The notes below the pieces were generated by a model. The model was not told where the DNA came from and made no database searches. It was given only the letters and a program-made list of their open reading frames with translations. The position numbers and the translations under genes were made by a program. Shown here piece after piece: positions 36,987 to 45,979 of a stretch of DNA of 64,000 bases (positions within the stretch are counted from its first letter, which is position 1; every line of letters starts with the position of its first letter). Source of the DNA: Novosphingobium panipatense (GTDB lineage: Bacteria > Pseudomonadota > Alphaproteobacteria > Sphingomonadales > Sphingomonadaceae); contig NZ_MSQB01000002.1 in assembly GCF_002149965.1 (NCBI RefSeq), forward strand, positions 118,620-182,619, in the 5' to 3' direction.

Positions 36987-39811
36987 GCCGGGCGGCGCTG
37001 ACCACGGCCCAGGCGGGATCGCCGCTGACAACAGTCGAGGATCTCGACCGCCGGCTTCAGGAACTTCACGTCCTGACCGCCCAGACGCCGACCTACAACC
37101 CGGTGTTCCAGCTCGGCCTCGAACTGTCGCGCAAGCTGGAGACCGGCGAGATGAGCCTCGATCACATCGAGGCTCTCGTCGCCGAGATGGAGTGCGAGGG
37201 CCTGCGCGCCCGCGCCGCCCGTCTCGACCGGCTGCTCGCCCCGACCGGCCTAGCCGAGAACGACGCTCGGATCGACGCCGTCGCGGCGGGAGATAAGGCG
37301 GAAGGCGACGACTTTTCCGCCTTCGCCGTCCGCTGGCAGCGCCCCGCCGCCCATGTCGTGTTCACCGCGCACCCCACTTTCCTGCTCTCCTCCGCCCAGA
37401 GCGAGGCGGTAACCGCCGCCGCCTCCAACGGCGATCTCAGCGTCGCCTCGGTCTGCGTCGCCTCGCCCGAACGCGACCAGATCACGCTCGACTACGAGCA
37501 CGACAAGGCCATGGAAGCGATCGCGCGCGGCCAGAAGGCCCGCGACCGCATCAATGCCCGCCTCTTCGACATCGCCGCCGCCCGCTGGCCCAAGCGCTGG
37601 AAGGGCCTCTCGCCGATGCCGGTGCGCTTCGCATCCTGGGTCGGCTACGACATGGACGGCCGCACCGACATCGGCTGGTCCACCTCGATCCGCTACCGCC
37701 TGGAGGAAAAGGCCCTTCGCCTCGAAGGCTATGCGCAGAGCCTGGCGCAGGCCGCCCCCGACATCGCGGGCAAGCTGGAACGCGCCGCCGCGCTGACGCA
37801 GGACATGGTCCGCCGCTTCGCCGCCGATCTCTCCTCGCCCGAAGCCCTGTCCGAAGCCGCCAACGCCCTCACCGCCGAGCATCCCGACCGGCTGATCAGC
37901 CTCGAAAGCACGATCGCCGCGCTTGAGGAAGAAGCACGCCATGCGGACCAGGATATTGCCCGCACCCTGCTCGTCACCGCCGCGGCCATGCGTGCCGACG
38001 GCCTGGGCATGGGCTGGATCCACTTCCGGGTAAATTCCTCGCAGCTCCAGAACGCGATCCGCCAGCGCATCGACCCGGAAGGCAAGCTCAGCCTTGCCAG
38101 CCAGGCCGCGCTCGTGCGCATGCGCGAGCTGCTGGCCGAAGTCACGCCGCTGAAATCCAACTTCGCCGCACTCGCCATCGAGAATTCCACGGCGATCCGC
38201 CAGTTCCTGGCAATGGCGCAGATCCTGGCGCATATCGATGCCGATGCCCCGATCCGCATGCTCGTGGCCGAGTGCGAGGAGCCGACGACGATCCTGGCCG
38301 CGCTCTATTTCGCGCGCATGTTCGGGATCGACGACAAGGTGGACGTCTCGCCCCTGTTCGAGACGGAAAGCGCGCTGGAACACGGCGGTCGCTTCGTCGA
38401 TGCCGTGCTGGCCGAGCCCGCCTACCGCGAATATGCCCGCAAGCGCGGCCGCGTCTCGATCCAGACCGGCTTCTCCGACGCGGGCCGCTTCGTGGGCCAG
38501 GTGCCCGCAGCGCTCGCCATCGAGCGTCTCCAGGGCCGCCTTTCCGAAGCCATGGTGGCCAACGGTTTGACCGACGTTTCGGCGCTGATCTTCAATACCC
38601 ACGGCGAATCGATGGGCCGCGGCGCCCATCCCTCCAGCCTCCAGGACCGCTTCCAGTGGCCGATGTCGCCCTGGGCCCGCCGCCGTTTCCTGCGCGCAGG
38701 CATCCGGCTGGAACCCGAAGTCTCGTTCCAGGGCGGTGACGGCTATCTCTGGTTCGGCTCCGACGAACTGGCCCTCGCCACGCTCACCCGCATGGCCGAA
38801 ATGCCGCTCTGGGGTGCCGACACCGATGCGCCGACTGACTTGTTCTATCGCCGCACCGACCTCAGCCTCGACTTCTACCGCGCGATCCGCGGCGTGCAGC
38901 ACGAGCATCTGGAATCGGCCACCTACAGCCGCGCCATCACCGCCTTCGGGCTGGGCCTGCTGAACGATACCGGCAGCCGCAAGTCGCGCCGCCAGTCCGA
39001 CCTTGCGGCGGACCGTTCGATGAGCCTGCGCCAGATCCGCGCGATCCCGCACAATGCGATCCTCCAGCAGCTCGGCTATCCGGTCAACGTGATCGCGGGG
39101 ATCGGCACCGCATCGGACGGCAACCGCGAGGAAGTGGCGGGCCTCCTGCGCGACAGCGAGCGCGGCCGGCAATTGCTGCGCCTGGCCCGGGCCGCCAATG
39201 CCCTGGCCTCGATCAAGACGGTGGCGGCCTATGGCGAGCTGTTCAATTCCGCCTACTGGGCCAGCCGCCCCTATCGCGGCGATGAACAGTACATCGCCGA
39301 GGCTTGCCTGAAACTGGCGGAATACCTCACCAAGGACGACCGCACCGGCGTGTTCCGCCGCCTCGCCTCGCGCCTCAGGGTCGATGCGATGAAGCTGCAC
39401 GTCCTGCTCGACCTCGTGCCCGACGAAGCGCCGCTGCCCGACCGCGAGCATACGCGCCGCAGCCTCGGCGTGCTGCAATCGCTGCGCATCGCCTTGTTCA
39501 AGCACATGTTCCTGCGGGTCGTCATGGTGCCGCCGTTCAGCCGCGCCAACGACATCAGCCAGGACGACGTGCTGGAGATGTTCTTCACCTTGCGCGTGGA
39601 AGACGGCCTCGCCCAGCTTCGCCGCGCCTTCCCCACCAGCTTCCCCTCGATCGACGACTTCAAGGTGGACTGCCCCAGCGACTACCCGGATTCCAGCGCC
39701 ACCGGCTATTCCCGCATCCACCGCGACTACATCGACCCGATCGCCCGCTCCTACGCCTTGTCCCTGCGCATCACCACCGCACTCGCCAACGAGTTCGGCG
39801 CGCACGGCTGA
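36983..39811 (+). CDS. ppc: Phosphoenolpyruvate carboxylase-like protein with altered active-site motifs
   Basis: 942 residues from GTG 36983 in a GTGA overlap with eda. The longer frame from 36869 only shadows eda. PEPC landmarks can be aligned along the length: FTAHPT near residue 121, SWVGYDMDGRTD, PLFETESALEHGGRFVDAVL, GFSDAGRFVG, FNTHGESMGRGAHP and an ALANEFGAHG C-terminus. Compared with the family, TAHPTE is TAHPTF, YSDSxKDxG is FSDAGRFVG, FHGRGGSxGRGG is FNTHGESMGRGA, and the terminal NTG is AHG. Several catalytic or bicarbonate/PEP-binding residues are therefore changed. It may be a diverged carboxylase or a regulatory or other enzyme on the PEPC fold. Its operon position after eda suggests a role at the PEP/pyruvate node. 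Confidence 0.8.
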   Translation: MSRAALTTAQAGSPLTTVEDLDRRLQELHVLTAQTPTYNPVFQLGLELSRKLETGEMSLDHIEALVAEMECEGLRARAARLDRLLAPTGLAENDARIDAVAAGDKAEGDDFSAFAVRWQRPAAHVVFTAHPTFLLSSAQSEAVTAAASNGDLSVASVCVASPERDQITLDYEHDKAMEAIARGQKARDRINARLFDIAAARWPKRWKGLSPMPVRFASWVGYDMDGRTDIGWSTSIRYRLEEKALRLEGYAQSLAQAAPDIAGKLERAAALTQDMVRRFAADLSSPEALSEAANALTAEHPDRLISLESTIAALEEEARHADQDIARTLLVTAAAMRADGLGMGWIHFRVNSSQLQNAIRQRIDPEGKLSLASQAALVRMRELLAEVTPLKSNFAALAIENSTAIRQFLAMAQILAHIDADAPIRMLVAECEEPTTILAALYFARMFGIDDKVDVSPLFETESALEHGGRFVDAVLAEPAYREYARKRGRVSIQTGFSDAGRFVGQVPAALAIERLQGRLSEAMVANGLTDVSALIFNTHGESMGRGAHPSSLQDRFQWPMSPWARRRFLRAGIRLEPEVSFQGGDGYLWFGSDELALATLTRMAEMPLWGADTDAPTDLFYRRTDLSLDFYRAIRGVQHEHLESATYSRAITAFGLGLLNDTGSRKSRRQSDLAADRSMSLRQIRAIPHNAILQQLGYPVNVIAGIGTASDGNREEVAGLLRDSERGRQLLRLARAANALASIKTVAAYGELFNSAYWASRPYRGDEQYIAEACLKLAEYLTKDDRTGVFRRLASRLRVDAMKLHVLLDLVPDEAPLPDREHTRRSLGVLQSLRIALFKHMFLRVVMVPPFSRANDISQDDVLEMFFTLRVEDGLAQLRRAFPTSFPSIDDFKVDCPSDYPDSSATGYSRIHRDYIDPIARSYALSLRITTALANEFGAHG

Positions 39812-39818
39812 CGGCCGA

Positions 39819-39857
39819 GAACGACAGCGGCAGCCCGACCGGCCGCCGCTGTCGTTC
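39819..39857 (+). terminator. Strong hairpin after the edd-glk-eda-ppc operon
   Basis: A perfect 13-bp stem, GAACGACAGCGGC with GCCGCTGTCGTTC, around a 13-nt loop begins 8 bp after the ppc-like stop. No U-tract follows. It likely marks or protects the operon's 3' end. Confidence 0.65.
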
Positions 39858-39920
39858 AGGATGACGGGGTTGGGGAGGCCAGCTCTTTGCGGCGGCAAGC
39901 AGACTCGCCTTTATAGGCTT

Positions 39921-40075
39921 CGTCATCCTGAACTTCTTTCAGGATCCATCGGGCAGTTGGTGCCGACACGTCCTGTCGCAAACCGCCATCTCGGCTTGCT
40001 GATCGAAAACATGAGCTATCGGCTTGATGGCCCCTGAGCAGAAGGCCAGCGCCGCTAAACAAGTTCAGGGTGACG
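39921..40075. repeat. Inverted repeat, CATCCTGAAC family, variant with insertion
   Basis: The left arm CGTCATCCTGAACTTCTTTC starts at 39921. The right arm, around 40033-40075, carries an extra GCAGAAGGCCAGCGCCGCTA between CCTGA and the ACAAGTTCAGGGTGACG end. The same insertion appears in the 54869 copy, so it is a defined subtype. Confidence 0.75.
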
Positions 40076-40123
40076 AAGTGTTGGGGGAGGCAGATTACCG
40101 TCTTGCCCGCCCTTCACCCCACG

Positions 40124-40228
40124 CCGCTCAGGCTGAGCTTGTCGAAGCCCACCCGCAACGCCCGAGCATCAGTCAACCGACCCATAGCGCCACGCCTCGG
40201 GGCCTTCGACAGGCTCAGGCTGAGCGGG
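40124..40228. repeat. Inverted repeat, CTGAGCTTGTCGAAG family
   Basis: CCGCTCAGGCTGAGCTTGTC (40124) and CCTTCGACAGGCTCAGGCTG (40203) are imperfect inverted arms of a second repeat family, also seen at 52121-52285. Together with the preceding repeat, it fills most of 39858-40340, which otherwise holds no gene. Confidence 0.75.
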
Positions 40229-40340
40229 CGAAGAGGTCGGCTTTGGGTGGGTTCCGGACAGTCTGGTTTTGAGCTACTGCCTCGGCTAGCGGCCGTTCGG
40301 TATGTTGGTTAATTCCGCTTGCGCAGCTTGGGAGAATGCA

Positions 40341-40739
40341 TTGGACCTCGAACATGCAGAACATCTTCTGATGATCTTCATCGAGAACTGTCGTCGCATA
40401 TTGTCCGCTAACTACGGTGTTGATCGAGCCGAAGCTGCCATGTTCGACGTTGTTGATCTCGTGCGAGAGCATCCGGGCCTCAGGCAGGTGCTCTTAACGA
40501 AGGTGAGGAACACGTTGGCGAAGGATGATGGGAGCGGATATTTACCCGATGAAATACCGAGTGAATTGATAGAACTCGCGGCTCACGAGTTTCGTTGGCC
40601 GGAATTTGAAACGCTCGCATCCGATCGCGTTGCTCGCTTCCCACATGCTTGGTGTGACATAGGGCGAGGCATCGCAGACGCTATGGCAGATGGGTGGGAA
40701 GACCGTGAGTTTTTCCGGCGCTACAAGACTAACGGATAG
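40341..40739 (+). CDS. Hypothetical protein, AT-richer than surroundings
   Basis: 132 residues from TTG 40341, chosen because GGAG lies six bases upstream. An ATG at 40302 is in frame but has no ribosome-binding site. No family recognised. The protein is acidic and probably helical (DLEHAEHLLMIFIENCRRIL, AAMFDVVDLVREHPGLRQVL), without signal peptide or membrane segment. Codons and base composition are visibly less GC-rich than the neighbours, suggesting recent acquisition, and repeats flank it on the 5' side. Similar small proteins sometimes act as immunity proteins, but I see no toxin partner, so no function is proposed. Confidence 0.65.
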   Translation: MDLEHAEHLLMIFIENCRRILSANYGVDRAEAAMFDVVDLVREHPGLRQVLLTKVRNTLAKDDGSGYLPDEIPSELIELAAHEFRWPEFETLASDRVARFPHAWCDIGRGIADAMADGWEDREFFRRYKTNG

Positions 40740-40838
40740 CGACTATCGGATGCGACCCGTTGGGTCCTGAATGTCTGCAAAGTCGGCGATAGTAGCCACC
40801 CACCACCGCCCGATCTCGCCCTCAACCTCAAGCCACCA

Positions 40839-42146
40839 CTACGCCATCAGCCGCAGCAGCGCCTCGATCTCGCATGTCGCGAAGCCCACGGTGCTGTCGG
40901 AGATGCCGTAAGGCAGCAGCAGCCGTTCGCCGACCTTGAGCGCGCCGCAGGTATAGACCACGTTGGGGACGTAGCCGGAGCGGTCGGCGTTTTCGGCGGT
41001 CAGGACCGGCTCCACCGTGCGCGCCAGCACTTTCGACGGGTCCTTGAGGTCGAGCAGCGCGCAGCCCAGCGCGTACTTGCGCATGGCGCCGACGCCGTGG
41101 GTGAACAGCAGCCAGCCGTGCTCGGTGGGGATGGGGCTGCCGCAATTGCCGATCTGGATGAATTCCCAGGGGTATTTCGGCTCCATCAGCAGGACGCCGT
41201 CGTCGTCCCAGGTGTCGAGCGTGTCCGAGCGCAGCAGGAACAGGTTCTTGCCGTCCTGCCGCCCGACCATGGTGAAACGGCCGTCGATCTTCTCAGGAAA
41301 CAGCGCCATGCCCTTGTTGCGCCCCGCCCGGCCCCGGATCGGTTCAAGCTCGAAGGCCCGGAAATCGCGCGTGCGCAGCAGTTCGGAGCGGATCGAGGTG
41401 CCCGAATAGGCGGTATAGGTGCCGATCCATTCGTAATCGCCGCCGCCATGGTCGAACCGCACGAGCCGCAAATCCTCCAGGCCGCCGCGCTGCTGCTCGG
41501 TGATGGGGAAGATCACGGTGTTCGAGAGATTCGATTCCGCGTGGCGATGGACCCACACGGTCTCCTCGGAATCGACCTGTTCTTCCTCGTCGAGTTCCAC
41601 CGATGTCGCGAAGGAAGCCTGCGGCCAGAGGCAGAACGTGCCGTCCGCCTCGGCAATGCCCTCGCGGAAGGCGATCGAGCTGATATGCCCTTCTCCCACG
41701 GCCCGCAGGCTCATGATGAAACGCACGGAATCGCCCTGCATGCCCGACTGGTCGGGCGCGGGGACGATCGAGGGATTCATCAGCGCCGCTGCCGCGAACG
41801 TGTATTCGTGGCAGAAATAGGCACCGATCAGGCGCTGGCGGGTCTCGGAAAACTGCGCGGGATCGAGTTCCAGGTTCTTCGCCACTTCATCGAAGCGTTC
41901 GGCGAAGATCTTCTCGGTCTGCCAGTGACGCTCCTTGAAGTCCTTGAGGACCCGTTCGTACTCGGCCGCGACCTGCCCGTCGCTCAGTCCGGCGACATCC
42001 TCGACCAGGCGATAGGCCCGGCCGCCGGCGTTCTTGCCCTGCCAGCCGAGGTGGAACGGACGCAACACGACTCGCGCCGGGTCGGCGTAGAGGCGGGTTT
42101 CGAAGATATGAAGCGGTTCAGACCAGACGTTCTCGGGCCGATTCAA
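40839..42146 (-). CDS. GH130-like glycosidase/phosphorylase family protein
   Basis: 435 residues from TTG 42146, preceded by AGGAGG; an ATG at 42212 without a ribosome-binding site would overlap the glycosyltransferase gene further. The five-bladed propeller pattern of GH130 and related proteins is visible: GLEDLRLVRFDHGGGDYEWI, NKGMALFPEKIDGRFTMVGR, QIGNCGSPIPTEHGWLLFTH and GERLLLPYGISDSTVGFA. GH130 enzymes are mostly mannoside phosphorylases or hydrolases, and the substrate here is not determinable. It overlaps the upstream glycosyltransferase by 29 bp, so the two are probably translated from one mRNA and act on the same glycan. Confidence 0.78.
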   Translation of the reverse strand: MNRPENVWSEPLHIFETRLYADPARVVLRPFHLGWQGKNAGGRAYRLVEDVAGLSDGQVAAEYERVLKDFKERHWQTEKIFAERFDEVAKNLELDPAQFSETRQRLIGAYFCHEYTFAAAALMNPSIVPAPDQSGMQGDSVRFIMSLRAVGEGHISSIAFREGIAEADGTFCLWPQASFATSVELDEEEQVDSEETVWVHRHAESNLSNTVIFPITEQQRGGLEDLRLVRFDHGGGDYEWIGTYTAYSGTSIRSELLRTRDFRAFELEPIRGRAGRNKGMALFPEKIDGRFTMVGRQDGKNLFLLRSDTLDTWDDDGVLLMEPKYPWEFIQIGNCGSPIPTEHGWLLFTHGVGAMRKYALGCALLDLKDPSKVLARTVEPVLTAENADRSGYVPNVVYTCGALKVGERLLLPYGISDSTVGFATCEIEALLRLMA

Positions 42147-44583
42147 GCAATCCTCCTGCCAATGCTCCCCCACGTCCGAGCGGCGCCGAAACGGCAAGCT
42201 CGGCCAGAGCATAGTGCGAAAGTTGGAAGGCGAGAATGGATTCCGCGCCGCAATTGGCGTTTACGCCCCTCGGCGTAACCCCATCCCGGCAACGGCCCGT
42301 CGCAATATCGGCCAGCACCGCCCCGCGATCGTTGCCGCCGAAGAACCAGCGCCACGCCGTTACCGCATGCTCCACCCAGAAAGCGCCGCGCGTCGCCGTC
42401 CAGGCGCTGCAGGCCGCCTCGATGGCCGCCTGCGCTTCCAGGGGCTGCTGATCGAAGGGCAGGTAGCCATGCGGCTTGCCGAAACTTTCCGAGCCGATCG
42501 GGCGGAACTGCCCGCGCGCCGAGACCTGCTGCATGCAGATCCATTCCAGCGTCTCCAGCCCCGCGCCGATCCAGGCTTCCTCTCCCAGCGCGGTGCCCGC
42601 CTCGACCAGGGCCTGCGGCAGGCGCGGATTGTCGTAACCGAGCACGGCCTCGAACCAGGCCCAGTCGGGACGGCGGCCGTCGCCCAGGAGGCGCATCAGG
42701 AAATCGCCGCCCTCGCGCACGCAGTCCAGCGCCACCTTGTTGCGCGGATCCCGCCGCAGGACCGCGCAGGCCCCGAGCATGGCGAAAGCCCGTGCCCGCG
42801 GCGCCTCGATATGGGTGAGACGCGGCAGCACGTCCTCGAACAGTTGAAGCGCCCATTCCGACAGACTCTGGTCGGGCGCCCGCTCGTAAGTGCGGCCGAG
42901 GGACCAGATCGCGCGGCCGTTGGAATCCTCCGATCCCTCGTCCTCGCACCAGCCCCGGTCGAAGCGCATGAAGTTGCGGAAGCGGCCGAGATCCGGGTTC
43001 CATGCGGATTGCACGAAAGCGGCATAGGCCAGGCTCCATTTCATCCGCTCCGCTACTGGCAGCCCCCGCGCCACGTTCATCAACATGAGCGCGCGGGCAT
43101 TGTCGTCCAAGCAATAGCCGTGGCGCCGGTCGGGCACCACGCCGACCGAGTGCTGGAGCATGCCGGTGGCATCGCTCATCGCCAGAACGGCGGCTAGGCC
43201 GGGCGTCGCGGTGATCGGCGGGATCGCCGGTTGCGGCGCGCAGGCATCGGCAACCAGCCGCAGGCCCGCATCCGCAAAGCGCGGCCAGATCATCTCGCGT
43301 CCCCGCGCCCAGGCCCGACGCTGCATGGCGGCCAGGTCTGCCGGACGGTCGAACAGGGCGTTGACGGCCTCGGCGATGGCCTCGCTGGAACCGGGCTCGA
43401 TCAGGCGGCCGATTTCCTCGCCCAGCAGCTCGCGGGCGTGGACATAGGGCGTGGAAACCACCGCTTTGCCAAGTGCCACCGCATAGCTGAGCGTGCCGGA
43501 CGTCGATTGCTGCATGCCCAGATAGGGCGTGAGATAGATGTCGCAGGCTTCGAGCTGGTCGAGCAGTTCATCCGTTTCCAGGAAGCGGTTTTCCCAGGCG
43601 ATATGCGCGGATACGCCCAGCGTTTCGGCCAGTTCCTGCAATTCTTCGCGGTAGGCCTCACCCTCGTGCGCGACGAGATTGGGATGGGTGGCGCCGACGA
43701 TGCGGTAGATCACTTCAGGATGGCGCTCCGCGATCAGCGGCAGCGCCCGGATCGCATGTTCCAGGCCCTTGCCCCGGCTGAGCAGGCCGAATGTCGTCAG
43801 CACCTTGCGGCCTTCCAGCCCGAGCTGCTCCTTGAAGGCGTCGTGCTGCCCGAACGGCCGGTCGGGCGCGCCATGCTCGATCACCTCGATGATACGGCCG
43901 GGCGCCTCGTAATCGCGTTCCAGCAACTCGCGCGAGTGCTGCGACATCACCATGATCCGCGAGGCGCGGGTCACCAGGTGGCGAAGGATGCGGCGCTGGT
44001 TGTCGGAAGGGTCGCAAAGCACGGTGTGCAGCGTCAGCACCAGAGGGGCCGCCAGCCGGTCCACGAAGTCGACGACCATCTCGCCGTCCTCGCCGCCGTA
44101 GATGCCGTATTCGTGCTGGAGCCATACCGCATCGACGCCCGCTTCGTTGATCTCGCGCGCCGCGCGGGCGTAATCGTCGGGATCATTGCAGGTGATCGTA
44201 CCGGCCACGTCGCGGTAGATCACATCCTGGGCCGGGTCCGCCAGGGCATGGACGTCCACCGCGATCTCGGGATGAAATTCGCCCAGCTTCTCGAAAATGT
44301 CCGTGGTGAACGTGGCGATGCCGCACTTGCGGGGCGCGAAGTTGCCAATCAATGCGATGTGGAGAGGAATGAGAACCGGAACGGCAGGTTCAGGTCGTTC
44401 GTTCGAAGGGACAACTTCGAATATCGAACGGACCGTATCGGAACCCGATTTCCCGCCGGGTTCTTCGCCGCAATACTGGTCACGAGGCATCAGGTTCATG
44501 CGCACCCCGCTCAAACTGGTGGAGAATGCTATTGAATGCCCCAGACTGCCATTAATATCCCGCTGCACTGCAATAAATTTCAC
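42118..44583 (-). CDS. Two-domain GT4 glycosyltransferase with C-terminal helical toroid domain
   Basis: 821 residues. Residues about 75-430 form a GT-B glycosyltransferase (LIGNFAPRKCGIATFTTDIF, VWLQHEYGIYGGEDGEMVVD, VLTTFGLLSRGKGLEHAIRA, YLTPYLGMQQSTSGTLSYAV). Residues about 450-800 resemble an alpha/alpha-toroid glycosidase-like or cellobiose-2-epimerase-like region (HGYCLDDNARALMLM, WCEDEGSEDSNGRAIWSLGR, GYLPFDQQPLEAQAAI). The protein may build or remodel a mannose-type oligosaccharide with the GH130-like partner. Starts at 44499 or 44490 are also possible because the first 28 residues have no ribosome-binding site and look non-conserved. Confidence 0.78.
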   Translation of the reverse strand: MKFIAVQRDINGSLGHSIAFSTSLSGVRMNLMPRDQYCGEEPGGKSGSDTVRSIFEVVPSNERPEPAVPVLIPLHIALIGNFAPRKCGIATFTTDIFEKLGEFHPEIAVDVHALADPAQDVIYRDVAGTITCNDPDDYARAAREINEAGVDAVWLQHEYGIYGGEDGEMVVDFVDRLAAPLVLTLHTVLCDPSDNQRRILRHLVTRASRIMVMSQHSRELLERDYEAPGRIIEVIEHGAPDRPFGQHDAFKEQLGLEGRKVLTTFGLLSRGKGLEHAIRALPLIAERHPEVIYRIVGATHPNLVAHEGEAYREELQELAETLGVSAHIAWENRFLETDELLDQLEACDIYLTPYLGMQQSTSGTLSYAVALGKAVVSTPYVHARELLGEEIGRLIEPGSSEAIAEAVNALFDRPADLAAMQRRAWARGREMIWPRFADAGLRLVADACAPQPAIPPITATPGLAAVLAMSDATGMLQHSVGVVPDRRHGYCLDDNARALMLMNVARGLPVAERMKWSLAYAAFVQSAWNPDLGRFRNFMRFDRGWCEDEGSEDSNGRAIWSLGRTYERAPDQSLSEWALQLFEDVLPRLTHIEAPRARAFAMLGACAVLRRDPRNKVALDCVREGGDFLMRLLGDGRRPDWAWFEAVLGYDNPRLPQALVEAGTALGEEAWIGAGLETLEWICMQQVSARGQFRPIGSESFGKPHGYLPFDQQPLEAQAAIEAACSAWTATRGAFWVEHAVTAWRWFFGGNDRGAVLADIATGRCRDGVTPRGVNANCGAESILAFQLSHYALAELAVSAPLGRGGALAGGLLESARERLV

Positions 44584-44662
44584 ATAACGCGGCCAACCGC
44601 CCGTCGCAAACGCCCTGTCGAGGCCGCGCTGCCGCTAAGTTCACATTTGTGCAGTTGCGAAT

Positions 44663-44789
44663 CGGTTTGAAAATTCGCTGAAGGCGAATTTTGGCGGCAC
44701 CAGCCCCAGTTTGGATTCAGGCACCCCCACCCGACCTCCCATCAGGATACACCAGTGGGAGGTCGGGTGGGGGCGTGGACTGGTGCCGC
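44663..44789. repeat. Nested composite palindrome, copy 4
   Basis: The left module GTTTGAAAATTCGC-TGAA-GGCGAATTTT is followed by core 44694-44789, which runs GCGGCACCAGCCCCAGTTTG to GACTGGTGCCGC. The core arms CACCAGCC/GGACTGGTG show compensatory change from CACCGGCC/GGCCGGTG in other copies. The usual right A/T module is replaced by an adjacent GCTCGTCAC hairpin. Confidence 0.85.
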
Positions 44790-44790
44790 T

Positions 44791-44812
44791 AGCTCGTCAC
44801 GGATGTGACGAG
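44791..44812. promoter_or_regulatory. Perfect 9-bp inverted repeat before the DUF1338-ast operon
   Basis: GCTCGTCAC-GGAT-GTGACGAGC has nine perfect pairs and a 4-nt centre. It lies just upstream of a TTGAAA...TATAGA promoter-like pair and about 118 bp before the ATG. It could be a dimeric repressor operator, or simply the right-hand module of composite repeat copy 4. Confidence 0.4.
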
Positions 44813-44929
44813 CGCACTTGAAAAAGTATAGACAAAAAAGCACGCCTCTGTCCTGCCCACCATGGACTTGCTGCCTGCGCTTTCCTATGTCCGGGTAACG
44901 CGCAAACACAGAGAAACGACGGGAACACG

Positions 44930-45979
44930 ATGCCCTCCGACTCCAGCCCTATCGCGATACAGGACCAGACTCTCGGCCGCCTCGTCTCGGCGGTTATCGG
45001 CAAGGATGCCGCAGGATCGGCCCTCAGCGTCCTCGCCATCGACCCCATCCTCTCGGAAACCGGCGCCCTCTCGGAAGCCGAGGAAACCGTCTCCCGCGCC
45101 CAAGTGGCCATGGCGCTCAACGTCGCGCTCTTCGCCGATCTGCTCGACCGCGTGCCCACCGCCGCGCGCTATGTCCAGTCGCTGCGCGAGAGCGGCGAGA
45201 CGATCGTTTTCGACCACGGCGCCTTGCGCACCATCGACGGAGAGACCGGCGTCCTGCCGCGCGGCCACGAAGGTTTCGGCCGTTTCCTGGCGCCGCTCGG
45301 CTATGAAGTCGGCGGGCTCTATCCGCTGCCCAAGCTCAGGATGACGGGCCGCGCCTATGTCCAGCGCGACCTGCCGGAGACGATCCCGCAGTTCTTCGTG
45401 TCCGAGCTTCATGTTGGCCAACTCTCCGAACCCGCGCAGGCGGCTTGCGACAGCATCTTCGGCACCTCTGTCGACCCGCTGGGCGAAGCCGAATGGGCCG
45501 CGCTCGATGTGCTCTCTGCCAAGGGATCCTGCACGTTCGAGGAAGCGGTCACCGCACTCAGGGGCGCGCTCGCCTGCTTCGCGCGCCAGCATCAGCCGCC
45601 GGCCCTCGCCGATTACGAAGTGCTGCTGCCCGAAACCAAGGAAGGCGCCTGGATCGCCACCGAGGGCAATGCCTTCAACCATGCGACCACCCGCACCGCG
45701 AATGTCGTGGCGCTGGCCGAGGAACTCAAGGAAGACGGCTATCCGATGAAGCCCTCGGTGGAGATCTCGCAGAACGGCCGCGTGCGCCAGACCGCGATCC
45801 TTGCCGACAAGGTCGTCCGCCCGTTCCGCGAGGCCGACGGGGCCGAAGTGCCGCTGCCGGTGCCTGGCTCGTTCTACGAATTCATCACCCGCGACATCGA
45901 CCCGGAGACCGGCAGGCTCGATCTCACTTTCGATTCCGGCAATGCCACCGGCATCTTCGCCGTGACGAGGGGCGCATGA
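44930..45979 (+). CDS. DUF1338 (2-oxoadipate dioxygenase/decarboxylase-like) protein
   Basis: 349 residues. Family signatures are FFVSELHVGQLSEPAQ, NAFNHATTRTANVVALAEEL, MKPSVEISQNGRVRQTA and VPGSFYEFITRDIDP, where His and Glu residues bind a catalytic metal in characterised members. HglS enzymes of this family convert 2-oxoadipate to 2-hydroxyglutarate in lysine breakdown. Here the gene starts an operon with arginine succinyltransferase pathway genes, overlapping astD by 4 bp. That context suggests a related 2-oxo acid substrate or a junction with lysine catabolism; the true substrate is unknown. Confidence 0.85.
   Translation: MPSDSSPIAIQDQTLGRLVSAVIGKDAAGSALSVLAIDPILSETGALSEAEETVSRAQVAMALNVALFADLLDRVPTAARYVQSLRESGETIVFDHGALRTIDGETGVLPRGHEGFGRFLAPLGYEVGGLYPLPKLRMTGRAYVQRDLPETIPQFFVSELHVGQLSEPAQAACDSIFGTSVDPLGEAEWAALDVLSAKGSCTFEEAVTALRGALACFARQHQPPALADYEVLLPETKEGAWIATEGNAFNHATTRTANVVALAEELKEDGYPMKPSVEISQNGRVRQTAILADKVVRPFREADGAEVPLPVPGSFYEFITRDIDPETGRLDLTFDSGNATGIFAVTRGA

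Larger units (their letters stand above)
44584..44929. other. Divergent region between GT4 and DUF1338 genes
   Basis: 346 bp between divergently transcribed genes. It contains composite repeat copy 4 (44663-44789) and the GCTCGTCAC hairpin (44791-44812), then a possible promoter TTGAAA/TATAGA near 44818-44834 for the DUF1338 operon. No open frame is convincing. Confidence 0.55.
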
